Assembly (NCBI GenBank): GCA_900767685.1
Contig: CAAGAB010000319.1
Coordinates: 1 to 34,134 of the forward strand
Origin: an uncultured Coprococcus sp.
GTDB taxonomy: Bacteria; Bacillota_A; Clostridia; Lachnospirales; Lachnospiraceae
Direction: 5' to 3'
DNA: 34,134 nucleotides
In this document: positions 24,665 through 33,003 of the stretch, piece after piece
Layout of the letters: every line of letters starts with the position of its first letter
Position numbering within the stretch: position 1 is the stretch's first letter
Made by a program: the position numbers and the translations under genes
The notes under the pieces: model-generated
Databases searched by the model: none
What the model saw: the letters and a program-made list of their open reading frames with translations, nothing else
Told to the model about the DNA's origin: nothing

Positions 24665-26386
24665 TCACATACTATCTAAACTTCTGTCTATGCATAATGT
24701 TCCCCATCCAATATATCGATTTGGATACACCGCTATCTGTTCTATCTGTCTTGCCCCCCTTATAAGTTGAGCCCTAAGTTTTTCTCCATACATAAATCTG
24801 TCATTTTCTTTAATAATTCCCCATTCCATAAGCAAGGCTGCAGCACCTGATACGAACGCAGCCGATATCGATGTGCCGTCTACAACCGTAAAGTCATCGA
24901 TCCCTGCCGCTGCAACAATTCCGATCCCTGGTGCTGCAATATCAGGTTTTATCATGTTATTTGTAGTAAATCCACGTCCCGAGAACCCGACAATTGCATT
25001 ATTGTTCTGATCATAGGAAGCAGCACATATAACACTAGATGCCGTGGACGGAATTGTAAGGGTGCCAAATGCGTTTGCATTTTCAAATTCAACTTTTCCT
25101 GTTATATATGCATCACTCGGCAAGTATGCGTTATATGTACCGTTCACTATGCTTTTCGGCATGATTCTGAGCTTCCACACACCCTCATCCACAAAATCCT
25201 CGGATTGAAAAAAAATATATATAAGCTGCTGAGAAATATACGGTGATGGTGACTGATAAATTCCGTAAACTTCAGTCATACCAAAATGTCCCTCCGCCGG
25301 AGCCTGCCCCTCTGCAAGATATAAAACGATATCATATGATGGGCTGTATATCAGGATATCAAAATTATCAATGTTATTCTTCCATAACTGTATGCCAAAT
25401 TGTCTCACTCCACTAGACACATCTATATTCAGGTCATCAAAACTGATATTGCCCAAGATTCCATTTGCATGTATTCTTTTATCACCATCGTTGCCACTTC
25501 CTGTCACAATATTGATCTTGCCCATCTTAGAGAGTGTGTCAATAAAAATTTCCATAATACTAGACCCATCATGTGCACCATAATTGTTTCCATATGAAAG
25601 ATTTATAATCATCGGTTTATTTTCATGTATGCTTACCCGCGCGAGAAAGTCTATCCCATACATTATACTTATCGTATCCGGAAAACTCCACGCGCTCTTC
25701 TGCTCTATCATTATAATATCAGCATTTTGTGCAACTCCTAGACGGTTTCCTGCTGACACAGAAGTGACCTCTGCTCCATGCGTGTTGTTTATTTCTCCCG
25801 TATTTTTTCCAAGTTCAAGAAGTTCATCAAGCTCAGCCTGATCATATATTCTCCCCATTCCATATAGATTGCCGTTTCTATCATCGTAATCCTGATTTTG
25901 ATTCCAATAATATAAAAGGCGAGTCTTTCCATCTCTACAGAACTCTTCATTTCTTATATCCAATCCACTATCTATAACACCAATGCATACGCCCTTGCCA
26001 GACAAGGAATATTTAGTTGATGTTCTATCCGTCAGACATGCCATATATCTGGAATAGAAATTCGTCTGCACATGATCTGGCATCTGATTGCCATAACTAT
26101 AGACACTAGCTTTGTCGATATATAATATTCTAGGATCCGCCTGCAAAAAACTTATATTATACGTGTATATTTTGATCACTGCAAATCCGCCGAGAAGATA
26201 TACCACAGAATTGATTATATTATTTTCCAGATCATATATATCATCAGAATATCTTATGATAAGGGTCCATTCATCTTTCTCCTTATCATATCCAAGATAA
26301 AGACTACTCTCAGGACTATATGCATCGGAATGAACAGCCAGTTCAAGTTCAGGACTAATATTGTCTCCCATTCGCACATTTTCCAT
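24665..26386 (-). CDS. Subtilisin-like S8 serine protease (Csp-like)
   Basis: The catalytic triad is complete: Asp139 in VIDSGLD, His203 in NTHGAEVTS and Ser506 in GTSISAAFVSG. A prodomain-like segment of about 100 residues precedes it. A large insert of about 180 residues lies between the Gly-rich oxyanion region (TGSGNDGD) and the serine, as in the CspA/B/C germination proteases of Clostridia. There is no signal peptide or membrane helix, so it would act in the cytoplasm or in the spore. The first ATG has no ribosome site; an ATG five codons later is an alternative. It is divergent from the SpoIIGA-like/sigE pair. A role in germination is an inference. Confidence 0.9.
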   Translation of the reverse strand: MENVRMGDNISPELELAVHSDAYSPESSLYLGYDKEKDEWTLIIRYSDDIYDLENNIINSVVYLLGGFAVIKIYTYNISFLQADPRILYIDKASVYSYGNQMPDHVQTNFYSRYMACLTDRTSTKYSLSGKGVCIGVIDSGLDIRNEEFCRDGKTRLLYYWNQNQDYDDRNGNLYGMGRIYDQAELDELLELGKNTGEINNTHGAEVTSVSAGNRLGVAQNADIIMIEQKSAWSFPDTISIMYGIDFLARVSIHENKPMIINLSYGNNYGAHDGSSIMEIFIDTLSKMGKINIVTGSGNDGDKRIHANGILGNISFDDLNIDVSSGVRQFGIQLWKNNIDNFDILIYSPSYDIVLYLAEGQAPAEGHFGMTEVYGIYQSPSPYISQQLIYIFFQSEDFVDEGVWKLRIMPKSIVNGTYNAYLPSDAYITGKVEFENANAFGTLTIPSTASSVICAASYDQNNNAIVGFSGRGFTTNNMIKPDIAAPGIGIVAAAGIDDFTVVDGTSISAAFVSGAAALLMEWGIIKENDRFMYGEKLRAQLIRGARQIEQIAVYPNRYIGWGTLCIDRSLDSM

Positions 26387-26468
26387 TTTTTATTATTATA
26401 TTTAGATAAATATCGTTATATGTCATAAAATGTACTGAATTATCAAACATTTTGTTGTATTATTTCAC

Positions 26469-26551
26469 TTTTCCACATTATCCACAGATTTATACACATT
26501 TTTGAATATTCAAGTCATCAATTGCAAAAACTAGCCACATTTTTATCAACA
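26469..26551 (+). promoter_or_regulatory. Cluster of DnaA-box sequences
   Basis: In one orientation: TTTTCCACA (26469-26477), directly abutting a perfect TTATCCACA (26478-26486), then TTATACACA (26490-26498), and one-mismatch TTATCAACA (26543-26551). The first three lie within 30 bases in the AT-rich gap between divergent genes. The adjacent 100 bases are strongly AT-rich. This may be a DnaA-controlled regulatory site for the spoIIGA-like/sigE promoter, or an ectopic DnaA-binding cluster. dnaA itself is not in the window. Confidence 0.6.
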
Positions 26552-26651
26552 TTTTGAAAATACAATCGAAATATTGATGTTTCATTTATTTTAAAACGAC
26601 TATTTTCTCATCGATGCAAATATATAATTCGTAGTGCACTAAAAAAAAGAA

Positions 26652-27110
26652 GTGAGATATTTGAAAATTCTGACAAATGTATTACTTGGCAGAAATTCTT
26701 ACGTCACACACGCTATCGGATATATAGATACAGGTAATTCTTTACAATGCCGGCTCTCCGGACGCCCCGTCGCAGTAACAAACTATTCTGTTATCTCTGC
26801 AATAATATCAAAAGAAGAAGCCGCATTTGTGAGCTCCTACATACACAACTCTGCATCTATATACAGTGGCAGCAATACCTTACCTAAAGGAATGCATATC
26901 ATTCCATATAATACCATATGCGCAAACAATCAGCTTATGCTGGCCGTAGATGCAGATTTTATGTTCATAGACGACCGGTATGTAGAAAAAAAACCACTTA
27001 TAGGAATAAGTCCTGCAGTATTCCAGATTTTACATACTGATAAATGCATCCTGCTAAATAAAAAATATATGAAGAGAGGCAAAAGACATGTTAAACACAA
27101 TACGAGGTAA
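26652..27110 (+). CDS. SpoIIGA-like aspartic protease domain without membrane domain
   Basis: The 152 residues match only the C-terminal protease half of SpoIIGA, which cleaves pro-sigma-E in the mother cell. The active-site motif is YIDTGNSL (Asp in DTGN), with RLSGRPVAV following. B. subtilis SpoIIGA is about twice as long, with five N-terminal membrane helices. Here an in-frame TAA at 26640-26642 excludes an upstream extension. The start is a GTG (26652) or a TTG (26661), and neither has a strong ribosome site. The gene overlaps sigE by 23 bases in another frame. It may be a soluble variant or a degraded gene whose protease domain is intact. Confidence 0.75.
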   Translation: MRYLKILTNVLLGRNSYVTHAIGYIDTGNSLQCRLSGRPVAVTNYSVISAIISKEEAAFVSSYIHNSASIYSGSNTLPKGMHIIPYNTICANNQLMLAVDADFMFIDDRYVEKKPLIGISPAVFQILHTDKCILLNKKYMKRGKRHVKHNTR

Positions 27111-27825
27111 CGATTTTAAATTTACTGTTGCCAGCAGCCTGTCTCTGTTGTCTTTGAAGAACAACAGAGATGTACATTATATCGGAGGAACGGAGGTTCT
27201 TCCCGCTCCCCTCGAACCACATGAGGAAGCCATAGTGATAGATGAACTTACTCAGAATCAATCCGAAGAAGCGAAAAAATTGTTAATCGAAAGAAATCTC
27301 CGGCTTGTCGTATACATAGCACGAAAATTTGATAATACCGGTGTTGGAATTGAGGATTTGATCTCAATCGGCACAATAGGGCTTATTAAGGCCATAAATA
27401 CCTTTAAAAATGACAAAAATATTAAGCTGGCTACATACGCTTCCCGATGCATAGAAAACGAGATATTAATGTTTCTAAGACGTAATAGCAGATTGAGAAC
27501 AGAAGTTTCTATAGACGAACCGCTAAATGTGGACTGGGATGGCAATGAACTCCTATTATCCGACATTCTTGGAACAGATGAGGACATCGTATACAAAGAT
27601 CTTGAAACCGAGGTGGATCACAATCTCCTTGATGAAGCGATCTCCAAATTAGGAGAAAAGGAACGGACCATAATCGAGTTAAGGTATGGCATAAATACGA
27701 TAGCAGGAATAGAAAAGACCCAAAAGGAAGTTGCCGATATGCTTGGTATATCCCAGTCCTACATTTCAAGACTCGAAAAGAAAATAATTAAAAAACTTCG
27801 ACGCGAGATCATGAAAAACTACTAA
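27088..27825 (+). CDS. sigE: Sporulation sigma factor sigma-E
   Basis: This is the mother-cell sigma factor, made as inactive pro-sigma-E. The 245 residues carry region 2 ([51 protein letters not shown]), the family hallmark [19 protein letters not shown], and region 4 ([20 protein letters not shown]). About 30 N-terminal residues before VHYIGG form a pro-sequence, less basic than that of Bacillus (which begins MKKLKLRLTHLWYKLL). AGAGG lies eight bases before the ATG. The gene overlaps the SpoIIGA-like gene by 23 bases, preserving the spoIIG operon order. Confidence 0.94.
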   Translation: MLNTIRGNDFKFTVASSLSLLSLKNNRDVHYIGGTEVLPAPLEPHEEAIVIDELTQNQSEEAKKLLIERNLRLVVYIARKFDNTGVGIEDLISIGTIGLIKAINTFKNDKNIKLATYASRCIENEILMFLRRNSRLRTEVSIDEPLNVDWDGNELLLSDILGTDEDIVYKDLETEVDHNLLDEAISKLGEKERTIIELRYGINTIAGIEKTQKEVADMLGISQSYISRLEKKIIKKLRREIMKNY

Positions 27826-27895
27826 ATAACAATATATAACACAAAAGACTGAAGCACTTGTATTCTGCCCCTTAGCCACATATTAGAGCACAGAA

Positions 27896-27935
27896 AAAGC
27901 CTGAAACCCTTGATTTCTCTTAGGTTTCAGGCTTT
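27896..27935. terminator. Bidirectional terminator of sigE and tRNA-Leu
   Basis: AAAGCCTGAAACC (27896-27908) pairs perfectly with GGTTTCAGGCTTT (27923-27935). On the minus strand it is followed by TTTTTC, serving tRNA-Leu. On the plus strand it ends in TTTATGTTT, serving sigE. Confidence 0.85.
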
Positions 27936-27943
27936 ATGTTTAA

Positions 27944-28027
27944 TGCCGGCTGCGGGACTTGAACCCGCACGATGTTGCCACCAACAGATTTTGAGTCTGC
28001 CTCGTCTGCCAATTCCGACAAGCCGGC
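27944..28027 (-). tRNA. tRNA-Leu (anticodon CAA)
   Basis: The 84-base gene folds as a class II tRNA. The acceptor stem is GCCGGCT/AGCCGGC with discriminator A. The anticodon stem CAGA/TCTG encloses loop CTCAAAA with anticodon CAA. A long variable arm (TTGGTGGCAACATCG region) and the T arm GCGGGTTCAAGTCCCGC follow. It decodes UUG. The 3' CCA is not encoded, as the next bases are TTA. Confidence 0.93.
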
Positions 28028-28044
28028 TTTTCACGACAATTGAT

Positions 28045-28073
28045 ATATTAACACATGCTTTTATCAGTGTCAA
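28045..28073 (-). promoter_or_regulatory. Promoter of tRNA-Leu
   Basis: On the minus strand TTGACA (28068-28073), 17 bases, then TAATAT (28045-28050). Transcription starts about 10 bases before the mature tRNA end. The -35 lies within 10 bases of the stop of the small gene upstream. Confidence 0.8.
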
Positions 28074-28081
28074 CTAATTAC

Positions 28082-28303
28082 TCAATGATGATATCCTGAC
28101 ATGCTGCGTTTGTATTCATCAACTTTTGCTGACAATTTCATATAATCCTTTTCCTTTAGATCTCCATCATCATACAGCTTATTCACAAGTTCATCTAATT
28201 CCCTTAAAGCTTTATGAGCCAGATCTTTGTAATTATTGGACAAATTCATGTCCAGCTCATTGATTGCAGCATTGACCTGCTTCTTTACTTTCCCCGTGAT
28301 CAT
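28082..28303 (-). CDS. Small helical protein of unknown function
   Basis: This 73-residue product (MITGKVKKQVNAAINELDMN and so on to GYHH) is highly charged and predicted to be almost entirely helical, with no membrane segment or cysteine. I do not recognise the family. AAAGGAG lies 13 bases before the ATG, a longer gap than usual, so the start or even the gene is less certain. It follows the sortase gene by 98 bases on the same strand and stops immediately before the tRNA-Leu promoter. Confidence 0.6.
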   Translation of the reverse strand: MITGKVKKQVNAAINELDMNLSNNYKDLAHKALRELDELVNKLYDDGDLKEKDYMKLSAKVDEYKRSMSGYHH

Positions 28304-28401
28304 TTGTCAACGTTTGCTCCTTTACAACCATTTATTTCTCTATGTAGTTATTTTTATCTTTTTATCTTCAATATTATCCGTCTTCAATATAGTCTTTAAT
28401 A

Positions 28402-29238
28402 TTATTTTATTTTCCTTGCAACGACAGCAAATCTTCCATCTTCCACATGTGATGCACAGGTAGACAACGTGATCAGTTCATCCCCATACTCAGGCGTAAT
28501 ACCTGTATCATATGATGAGTTCTCCTTCACAAAATCTATGAATTCATCAAATTCTTCTTTATCTTGTGCATCAAAGAATTCGTAATAATGATAATGTTCT
28601 GTGTCATTCTCCGGATATATCTGTGATCTGAAAGCTCCTACGACCTCATATCTTCCAGTTTCATATAAAGTATCAAACCGGATTATATTATGACTCTTAC
28701 AAAAATCCTCGTTCTCATACTGCAGCAATTCTCTAAACATTATTCCGGATCTCATATTATGTCCATATATTAGTAAATTAGTTGTCCTATCATCAAAAGG
28801 CCTGCAGTTTTCATCAATAAACGGTGTGCCAGGATCACTCCAGTTCTTGTCAAAATCCAGGTGAAGATAATATTCATTTTCACCCGGCGTATACATAACC
28901 GGATAATCTATAGTAGTGTCTTCTATTGTGAGCCACCCTGCTATATCATTGTTCTTAGCGTATAATTTCTGAAATTTTTTCAGCATCTTTTTATCCGAAG
29001 GGACCGCTGTTACGGACGCTTTGTCTTTATCACCAATATCATCATCCTGGATACCCGATTCATCCCCTGATTCATCCATCATAGACTTCAAGTTATGAAA
29101 ATTATTCTGAGCAGTATGGGCAATATAATAATATCTTACCAGATATCCTCCACTTACCAACACTGTCATAATCAGTAATACAAGTATTATATCAAGCAAC
29201 CTGTCCTTAGCAGTCTTCTTTTTTTTATTTTTCTTCAT
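28402..29238 (-). CDS. srtB: Class B sortase
   Basis: Sortases cleave surface proteins at an LPxTG-like or NPQTN-like signal and attach them to peptidoglycan. The 278 residues start with a Lys-rich cytoplasmic stub, one signal-anchor helix (~14-37), an acidic linker and the catalytic domain. The catalytic residues are His160 in IYGHNM, Cys261 in TLSTC and Arg269 in VEDGRFAVVARK. The spacing and added helical segment before the Cys fit class B. No sortase substrate gene is visible nearby. The ribosome site before the ATG is weak (AAGA only). Confidence 0.93.
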   Translation of the reverse strand: MKKNKKKKTAKDRLLDIILVLLIMTVLVSGGYLVRYYYIAHTAQNNFHNLKSMMDESGDESGIQDDDIGDKDKASVTAVPSDKKMLKKFQKLYAKNNDIAGWLTIEDTTIDYPVMYTPGENEYYLHLDFDKNWSDPGTPFIDENCRPFDDRTTNLLIYGHNMRSGIMFRELLQYENEDFCKSHNIIRFDTLYETGRYEVVGAFRSQIYPENDTEHYHYYEFFDAQDKEEFDEFIDFVKENSSYDTGITPEYGDELITLSTCASHVEDGRFAVVARKIK

Positions 29239-29324
29239 ACTATTATCTTCTTTATTATTTTCTTTTTATTATTATCTGGCATCGCCATAGCAAAATTTTG
29301 TTTTAACTGATATAAGAATATACA

Positions 29325-29370
29325 AAAGGCCTCTGTATATACATAAAAAATATACATACAAAAGCCCTTT
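29325..29370 (-). terminator. Possible terminator after the Nudix gene
   Basis: On the minus strand AAAGGGC pairs with GCCTTT, with additional TGTAT/ATACA pairing inside, directly after the Nudix stop. The T-tract after it is short, so the call is tentative. Confidence 0.4.
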
Positions 29371-29375
29371 GTATT

Positions 29376-29828
29376 TCAATAATACTTCTTGCTTCCCCAC
29401 AGATTCTTTTTCTTTAGGTCCACGTACTCCGAATACGCCTGTTCAAGAATCTGCTTCTCATTCGGAAATTTTAGAAGGTGGTAGGCCTCATGGTACTTAT
29501 AGTAACCGGAATCAACAAAGTACTCTTCTCTCTGTGGCTTACTGTAATAACTGTCTGCCATCATAAGATACCAGTGAACATCCTTATTCACCACATCAAA
29601 CGCGGTATTAAATGTATAGTTACTCTTTCCAACATATTTAATAATGGATGCGCTTACACCTGTCTCCTCTTTAACCTCCCTGAGAGCTGTCTCGTCATGT
29701 TCTTCACCCTTCTCAACAGTTCCTTTTGGGAGAACCCAGCCTTCGTACTTGTTCTTGTAATTCTTATACAACAACAGTATCTTTCCTCTGAAGATTACAA
29801 CACCTCCACAGCTCGTTGCCTCAATCAC
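29376..29828 (-). CDS. Nudix hydrolase
   Basis: This hydrolyses a nucleoside diphosphate linked to another group, in a Mg-dependent way; the substrate is unknown. The 150 residues hold a complete Nudix box, starting at Gly36 and running through Glu42, Arg50-Glu51 and Glu54-Glu55 to Gly57 (REVKEETG). WVLPKGTVEKGE is the usual lead-in, similar to diadenosine-polyphosphate or MutT-type enzymes. The start codon is GTG, placed by AGGAGG seven to eight bases upstream. Confidence 0.92.
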   Translation of the reverse strand: MIEATSCGGVVIFRGKILLLYKNYKNKYEGWVLPKGTVEKGEEHDETALREVKEETGVSASIIKYVGKSNYTFNTAFDVVNKDVHWYLMMADSYYSKPQREEYFVDSGYYKYHEAYHLLKFPNEKQILEQAYSEYVDLKKKNLWGSKKYY

Positions 29829-29916
29829 TGCGATTCCTCCTGTTTTCTCTGGTGTGTAACTCAGATTAACCGCTATATGCGGCTTCTCTGTTTACTATGG
29901 CTATAAACTTGATGAC

Positions 29917-29945
29917 AGTATATCATATGTCTGTATATTTTTAAA
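29917..29945 (-). promoter_or_regulatory. Candidate promoter of the Nudix gene
   Basis: On the minus strand TTTAAA (29940-29945), a 17-base spacer and TATACT (29917-29922), in the gap after the PBP stop. The -35 is weak. Confidence 0.45.
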
Positions 29946-29953
29946 GTACACTA

Positions 29954-31408
29954 TTAATTCTTAACATTATAATAATATGCATCAAACATCTGTCTGGCGA
30001 TATACTTTGCCGAAGAACCTGTATTACTTGCATTTTCAACAATAACACACACTACTATATCCGGATCATCTACATTAGAAAAGCCAACAAACCATGAATG
30101 TGAATCCATATTGTCATTGAACTCTGCTGTTCCCGTCTTTCCGGCTATAGTATATGGTGTATCTGCAAAAGCATCCGAAGCCGTACCATATGCCGTAACT
30201 CCAAGCATGAGATCCTTTAGTATCTTTGCATCAGATGAAGATATGATCTTTCCATAAGTGTTCGGCTTAAATGTTTTAACCAAATCCCCATCACAGTTCT
30301 CTATTCTATCAATCATATATGGAGACATCATCACCCCTCCATTTGCAATGGTACTCATTATCATAGCGCTATGAAGCGGTGTTATAAGCGTATCTCCCTG
30401 ACCGATAGCAGTCTGAGGGATTTCTGAATCATCTGATGAAGCACTGAGCTTAAATTCAGACTTTCTATAGTAACCATCGTACGGAAGATCCTTATTAAAC
30501 AAGAATTTTTCGCACAGATCACGATACGACTGTTTGTCGAGTTGCATACCTATATTGGCAAATGAAGTGTTACAAGACTTTGCAAGTGAATCCGCCAGAT
30601 CTACCGTATCATGTACTGCATAATCTGAGCAGTGGATCTGAACGCCATCGAAAATATCCTCGCCCTGACACACATATGAATATTTTTTATAATTCGAATT
30701 CTCGTGTATATACTCAAGGGCTGTAAGCACTTTAAATGTTGAACCCGGAGGATATAGTCCCTGTGTTGCCCTGTTCAGCAGGCAGGAACTGTCTGTATCC
30801 TGCGTTTCCTCTATAACACTATCTATATAATTGGGATCAAAATCCGGTTTTGATACCATTGCAAGTATCTTACCTGTGGAAGGCTCCATAACCACTATAG
30901 CGCCGTCATTATAACCTAATGCATCATACGCTGTGCTTTGAAGAGTTGAATCAAGTGTACTTATAACATTATTTCCAATACTCTTTTCATCCTTCAGTTT
31001 GTTATACGTCTTTGTAATTATATTCTGATTGGATGACAAAAGATAATACGCCGAACTCATCTCAAGACCAGCCTGTCCATTGCTGTCATAACCGACAGCA
31101 TGAGCAAACACATTGGCATACGGATAATTTCTATATTCATTTCCTTCGTCATCTGTGATTGTCTCGGCAAGCACATTGCCATCACTAGAATATATGCTTC
31201 CTTTTTTTATCTTTGATGCATACAGATCCTGACGATCATTATATGAATTAGCTATAAACGTTCTTGAATCCCTCACAACAAAGACTATTATATAAGCAAA
31301 CATACAAATAAATATCAGAACCACAAAATACGTGATGACAAGAACTGGAATATTCTTTTTGTCATTTGCCTTTTTATCCAGAATATCATCATTCTCCCCA
31401 GAACTCAT
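29954..31408 (-). CDS. Class B penicillin-binding protein (PBP2/PbpA-like transpeptidase)
   Basis: This crosslinks peptidoglycan together with a SEDS glycosyltransferase. With the start at 31406-31408 it is 484 residues: a short cytoplasmic tail, one membrane helix (~20-46), then a penicillin-binding domain with STFK (Ser223, nucleophile), SCN (~278) and KTGTAEF (~424). This length matches typical PbpA. However, the frame stays open to 31639, and an ATG at 31624 has GGAG nine bases upstream, better than the site at 31408. The longer form adds 72 basic, Lys/Arg/Asn/Gln-rich residues and overlaps the SEDS gene. The true start is undecided. Confidence 0.9.
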   Translation of the reverse strand: MSSGENDDILDKKANDKKNIPVLVITYFVVLIFICMFAYIIVFVVRDSRTFIANSYNDRQDLYASKIKKGSIYSSDGNVLAETITDDEGNEYRNYPYANVFAHAVGYDSNGQAGLEMSSAYYLLSSNQNIITKTYNKLKDEKSIGNNVISTLDSTLQSTAYDALGYNDGAIVVMEPSTGKILAMVSKPDFDPNYIDSVIEETQDTDSSCLLNRATQGLYPPGSTFKVLTALEYIHENSNYKKYSYVCQGEDIFDGVQIHCSDYAVHDTVDLADSLAKSCNTSFANIGMQLDKQSYRDLCEKFLFNKDLPYDGYYRKSEFKLSASSDDSEIPQTAIGQGDTLITPLHSAMIMSTIANGGVMMSPYMIDRIENCDGDLVKTFKPNTYGKIISSSDAKILKDLMLGVTAYGTASDAFADTPYTIAGKTGTAEFNDNMDSHSWFVGFSNVDDPDIVVCVIVENASNTGSSAKYIARQMFDAYYYNVKN

Positions 31409-32951
31409 CAGTGTCCCGCTGTTTCTTTCTATCTGCTGTGTACTGCTTTGATTCCGATTTTTTCTCTGTTTTTGATTTCTTCGTTCTCTTATCATTTTTG
31501 TGCCTGTCTTGTTCGTATTGCTGTTTTGCAGCCCGCTGTTCATTGTACCCGTCTTTGTACTGCGGGTATCCCTTTTCTTCTCGTCCGACAGTTTCTGCCT
31601 GTCCGATTTTTTTCTGTCTGACATCCTTATCAACTCCACTATTTTCTAATACACATATGCCCTGAATAATTCCAAACATAATAAGCGTACTCACCACAGA
31701 ACTCACACCATAACTTACAAGTGGCAACGTTACACCTGTAGACGGAATAAATTTTACTACGCCGCCAACATTAAGGAATATCTGAAATATGAAACATATT
31801 GTAAATCCAAAAGCAACATTTTTATAAAATGCATCTCTGACCTTCATGGATATATTTATAAAATATATAAAGCAACTCAAATACATCAAGAGAAGGCACA
31901 AGCCAAATATTACCCCCAGCTCCTCACAAATAGCAGCAAAAATAAAGTCGCTGGATACTACTGGTATCGATGTTGGAGATCCCTGGCATAGCCCGGAACC
32001 CTCAAAGCCTCCTGAACCTATTGCAAATAAACTCTGTGCGACTTGATACCCGCTACCATCAATATACTTAAGTGGATTCAGCCATGCATCAATTCTCATG
32101 GTAACGTGACTAAAATGGCTCTTTAAAAGCATATAGCCTACCACCGCAAGAACTGATCCGCCAAGTCCCCCACCTATAAGTATGCTGTGTTTTCCTGTTG
32201 CCAGATATAACATCATAACAAACACCATGAAGAAAATAACCGCACCACCCAGATCTGTCTCTGCGACAAGGACTAACATGAACAGACCGGCTACACAGAT
32301 AGTCTTCATCATATCCTTGAATGTCTTTGCCTTAAGAAATGAGCTGGCAAGGAAAAATACGAACACTATCTTCACAATCTCCATGGGCTGCATTGATATT
32401 CCGCCAATACTTATCCAGTTGTTTGAGCCATACTTATCCACGCCAACATGAGGAACAAATACTGTACACAGAAATCCTATTCCGAATATAGCATAAAACA
32501 CATTCCAGTTACGGACCTGCGGAAGCATCATAATAAGCTTTGGGATAAAAGCCGTAATAACCAGCATAAGTGTCGCAAATATAAACTGTTTCTTCGCCAG
32601 ATCAAAATCCAGTCTTGTTAGCATAACAAATCCGATCAAAAGCAAAAAAGACATATTATTTGTGATAAGTCTGGATGATTCTTTATAAATAGCATGATAT
32701 GAAACCATGTATGTTATAGATACTATCATCTGGACAATATAAAATACTATGATGCTTTTTTTCTCGTAATGCAGATACAGTGTCAGATAACATAGAAAAT
32801 GTATCATAAATACATAAAATATCTGTACATTCAATGCTCTCTTTTTCCGATCAGTTGCAACCGGTTTAAGTACAGTAAAACACTTCACTGTATACAGCAC
32901 CATAAAAAATATAATGAGGTATTTTGCAATCTCACTTATTATTGTTACCAT
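31389..32951 (-). CDS. SEDS-family peptidoglycan glycosyltransferase (RodA/FtsW/SpoVE-like)
   Basis: This polymerises lipid II with its partner PBP. The 520 residues have about ten membrane helices. Family motifs are NNWISIGGISMQPMEIVK, ETDLGGAVIF with the catalytic-region Asp, SSDFIFAAICEELG, and PSTGVTLPLVSYGVSS. After the last helix (~430) there is an 85-residue hydrophilic tail rich in Lys, Arg, Gln, Asp and Glu, which RodA/FtsW proteins usually lack. Its DNA can also encode the extended N terminus of the PBP in another frame. AAGGTGAG precedes the ATG. RodA and FtsW cannot be told apart here; pairing with a PBP2-like gene favours elongation or a spore-specific role. Confidence 0.93.
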   Translation of the reverse strand: MVTIISEIAKYLIIFFMVLYTVKCFTVLKPVATDRKKRALNVQIFYVFMIHFLCYLTLYLHYEKKSIIVFYIVQMIVSITYMVSYHAIYKESSRLITNNMSFLLLIGFVMLTRLDFDLAKKQFIFATLMLVITAFIPKLIMMLPQVRNWNVFYAIFGIGFLCTVFVPHVGVDKYGSNNWISIGGISMQPMEIVKIVFVFFLASSFLKAKTFKDMMKTICVAGLFMLVLVAETDLGGAVIFFMVFVMMLYLATGKHSILIGGGLGGSVLAVVGYMLLKSHFSHVTMRIDAWLNPLKYIDGSGYQVAQSLFAIGSGGFEGSGLCQGSPTSIPVVSSDFIFAAICEELGVIFGLCLLLMYLSCFIYFINISMKVRDAFYKNVAFGFTICFIFQIFLNVGGVVKFIPSTGVTLPLVSYGVSSVVSTLIMFGIIQGICVLENSGVDKDVRQKKIGQAETVGREEKGYPQYKDGYNEQRAAKQQYEQDRHKNDKRTKKSKTEKKSESKQYTADRKKQRDTDEFWGE

Positions 32952-32969
32952 TTTCTCACCTTTATCAAA

Positions 32970-33003
32970 AGTCTAAAACTATCTAATCTATCTAATCTAT
33001 CTA
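32970..33003. repeat. Short tandem repeat at the U32 stop codon
   Basis: Near-perfect ATCTAATCT/ATCTATTCT units run through the U32 peptidase stop and the gap before the SEDS gene. They are simple-sequence DNA with no visible regulatory meaning, but repeat-length change could shift the U32 stop. Confidence 0.5.

Noticed and set aside
26469..26640. Chromosomal origin (oriC)
   Set aside because: DnaA boxes and AT-rich DNA are present, but dnaA, dnaN, rpmH or gyrase genes are not adjacent; the evidence supports only a DnaA-box cluster.
26387..26651. Spo0A boxes and a sigma-A promoter with long spacer before the spoIIGA-like gene
   Set aside because: Only partial matches to TGNCGAA and no convincing -35/-10 pair could be found by eye.
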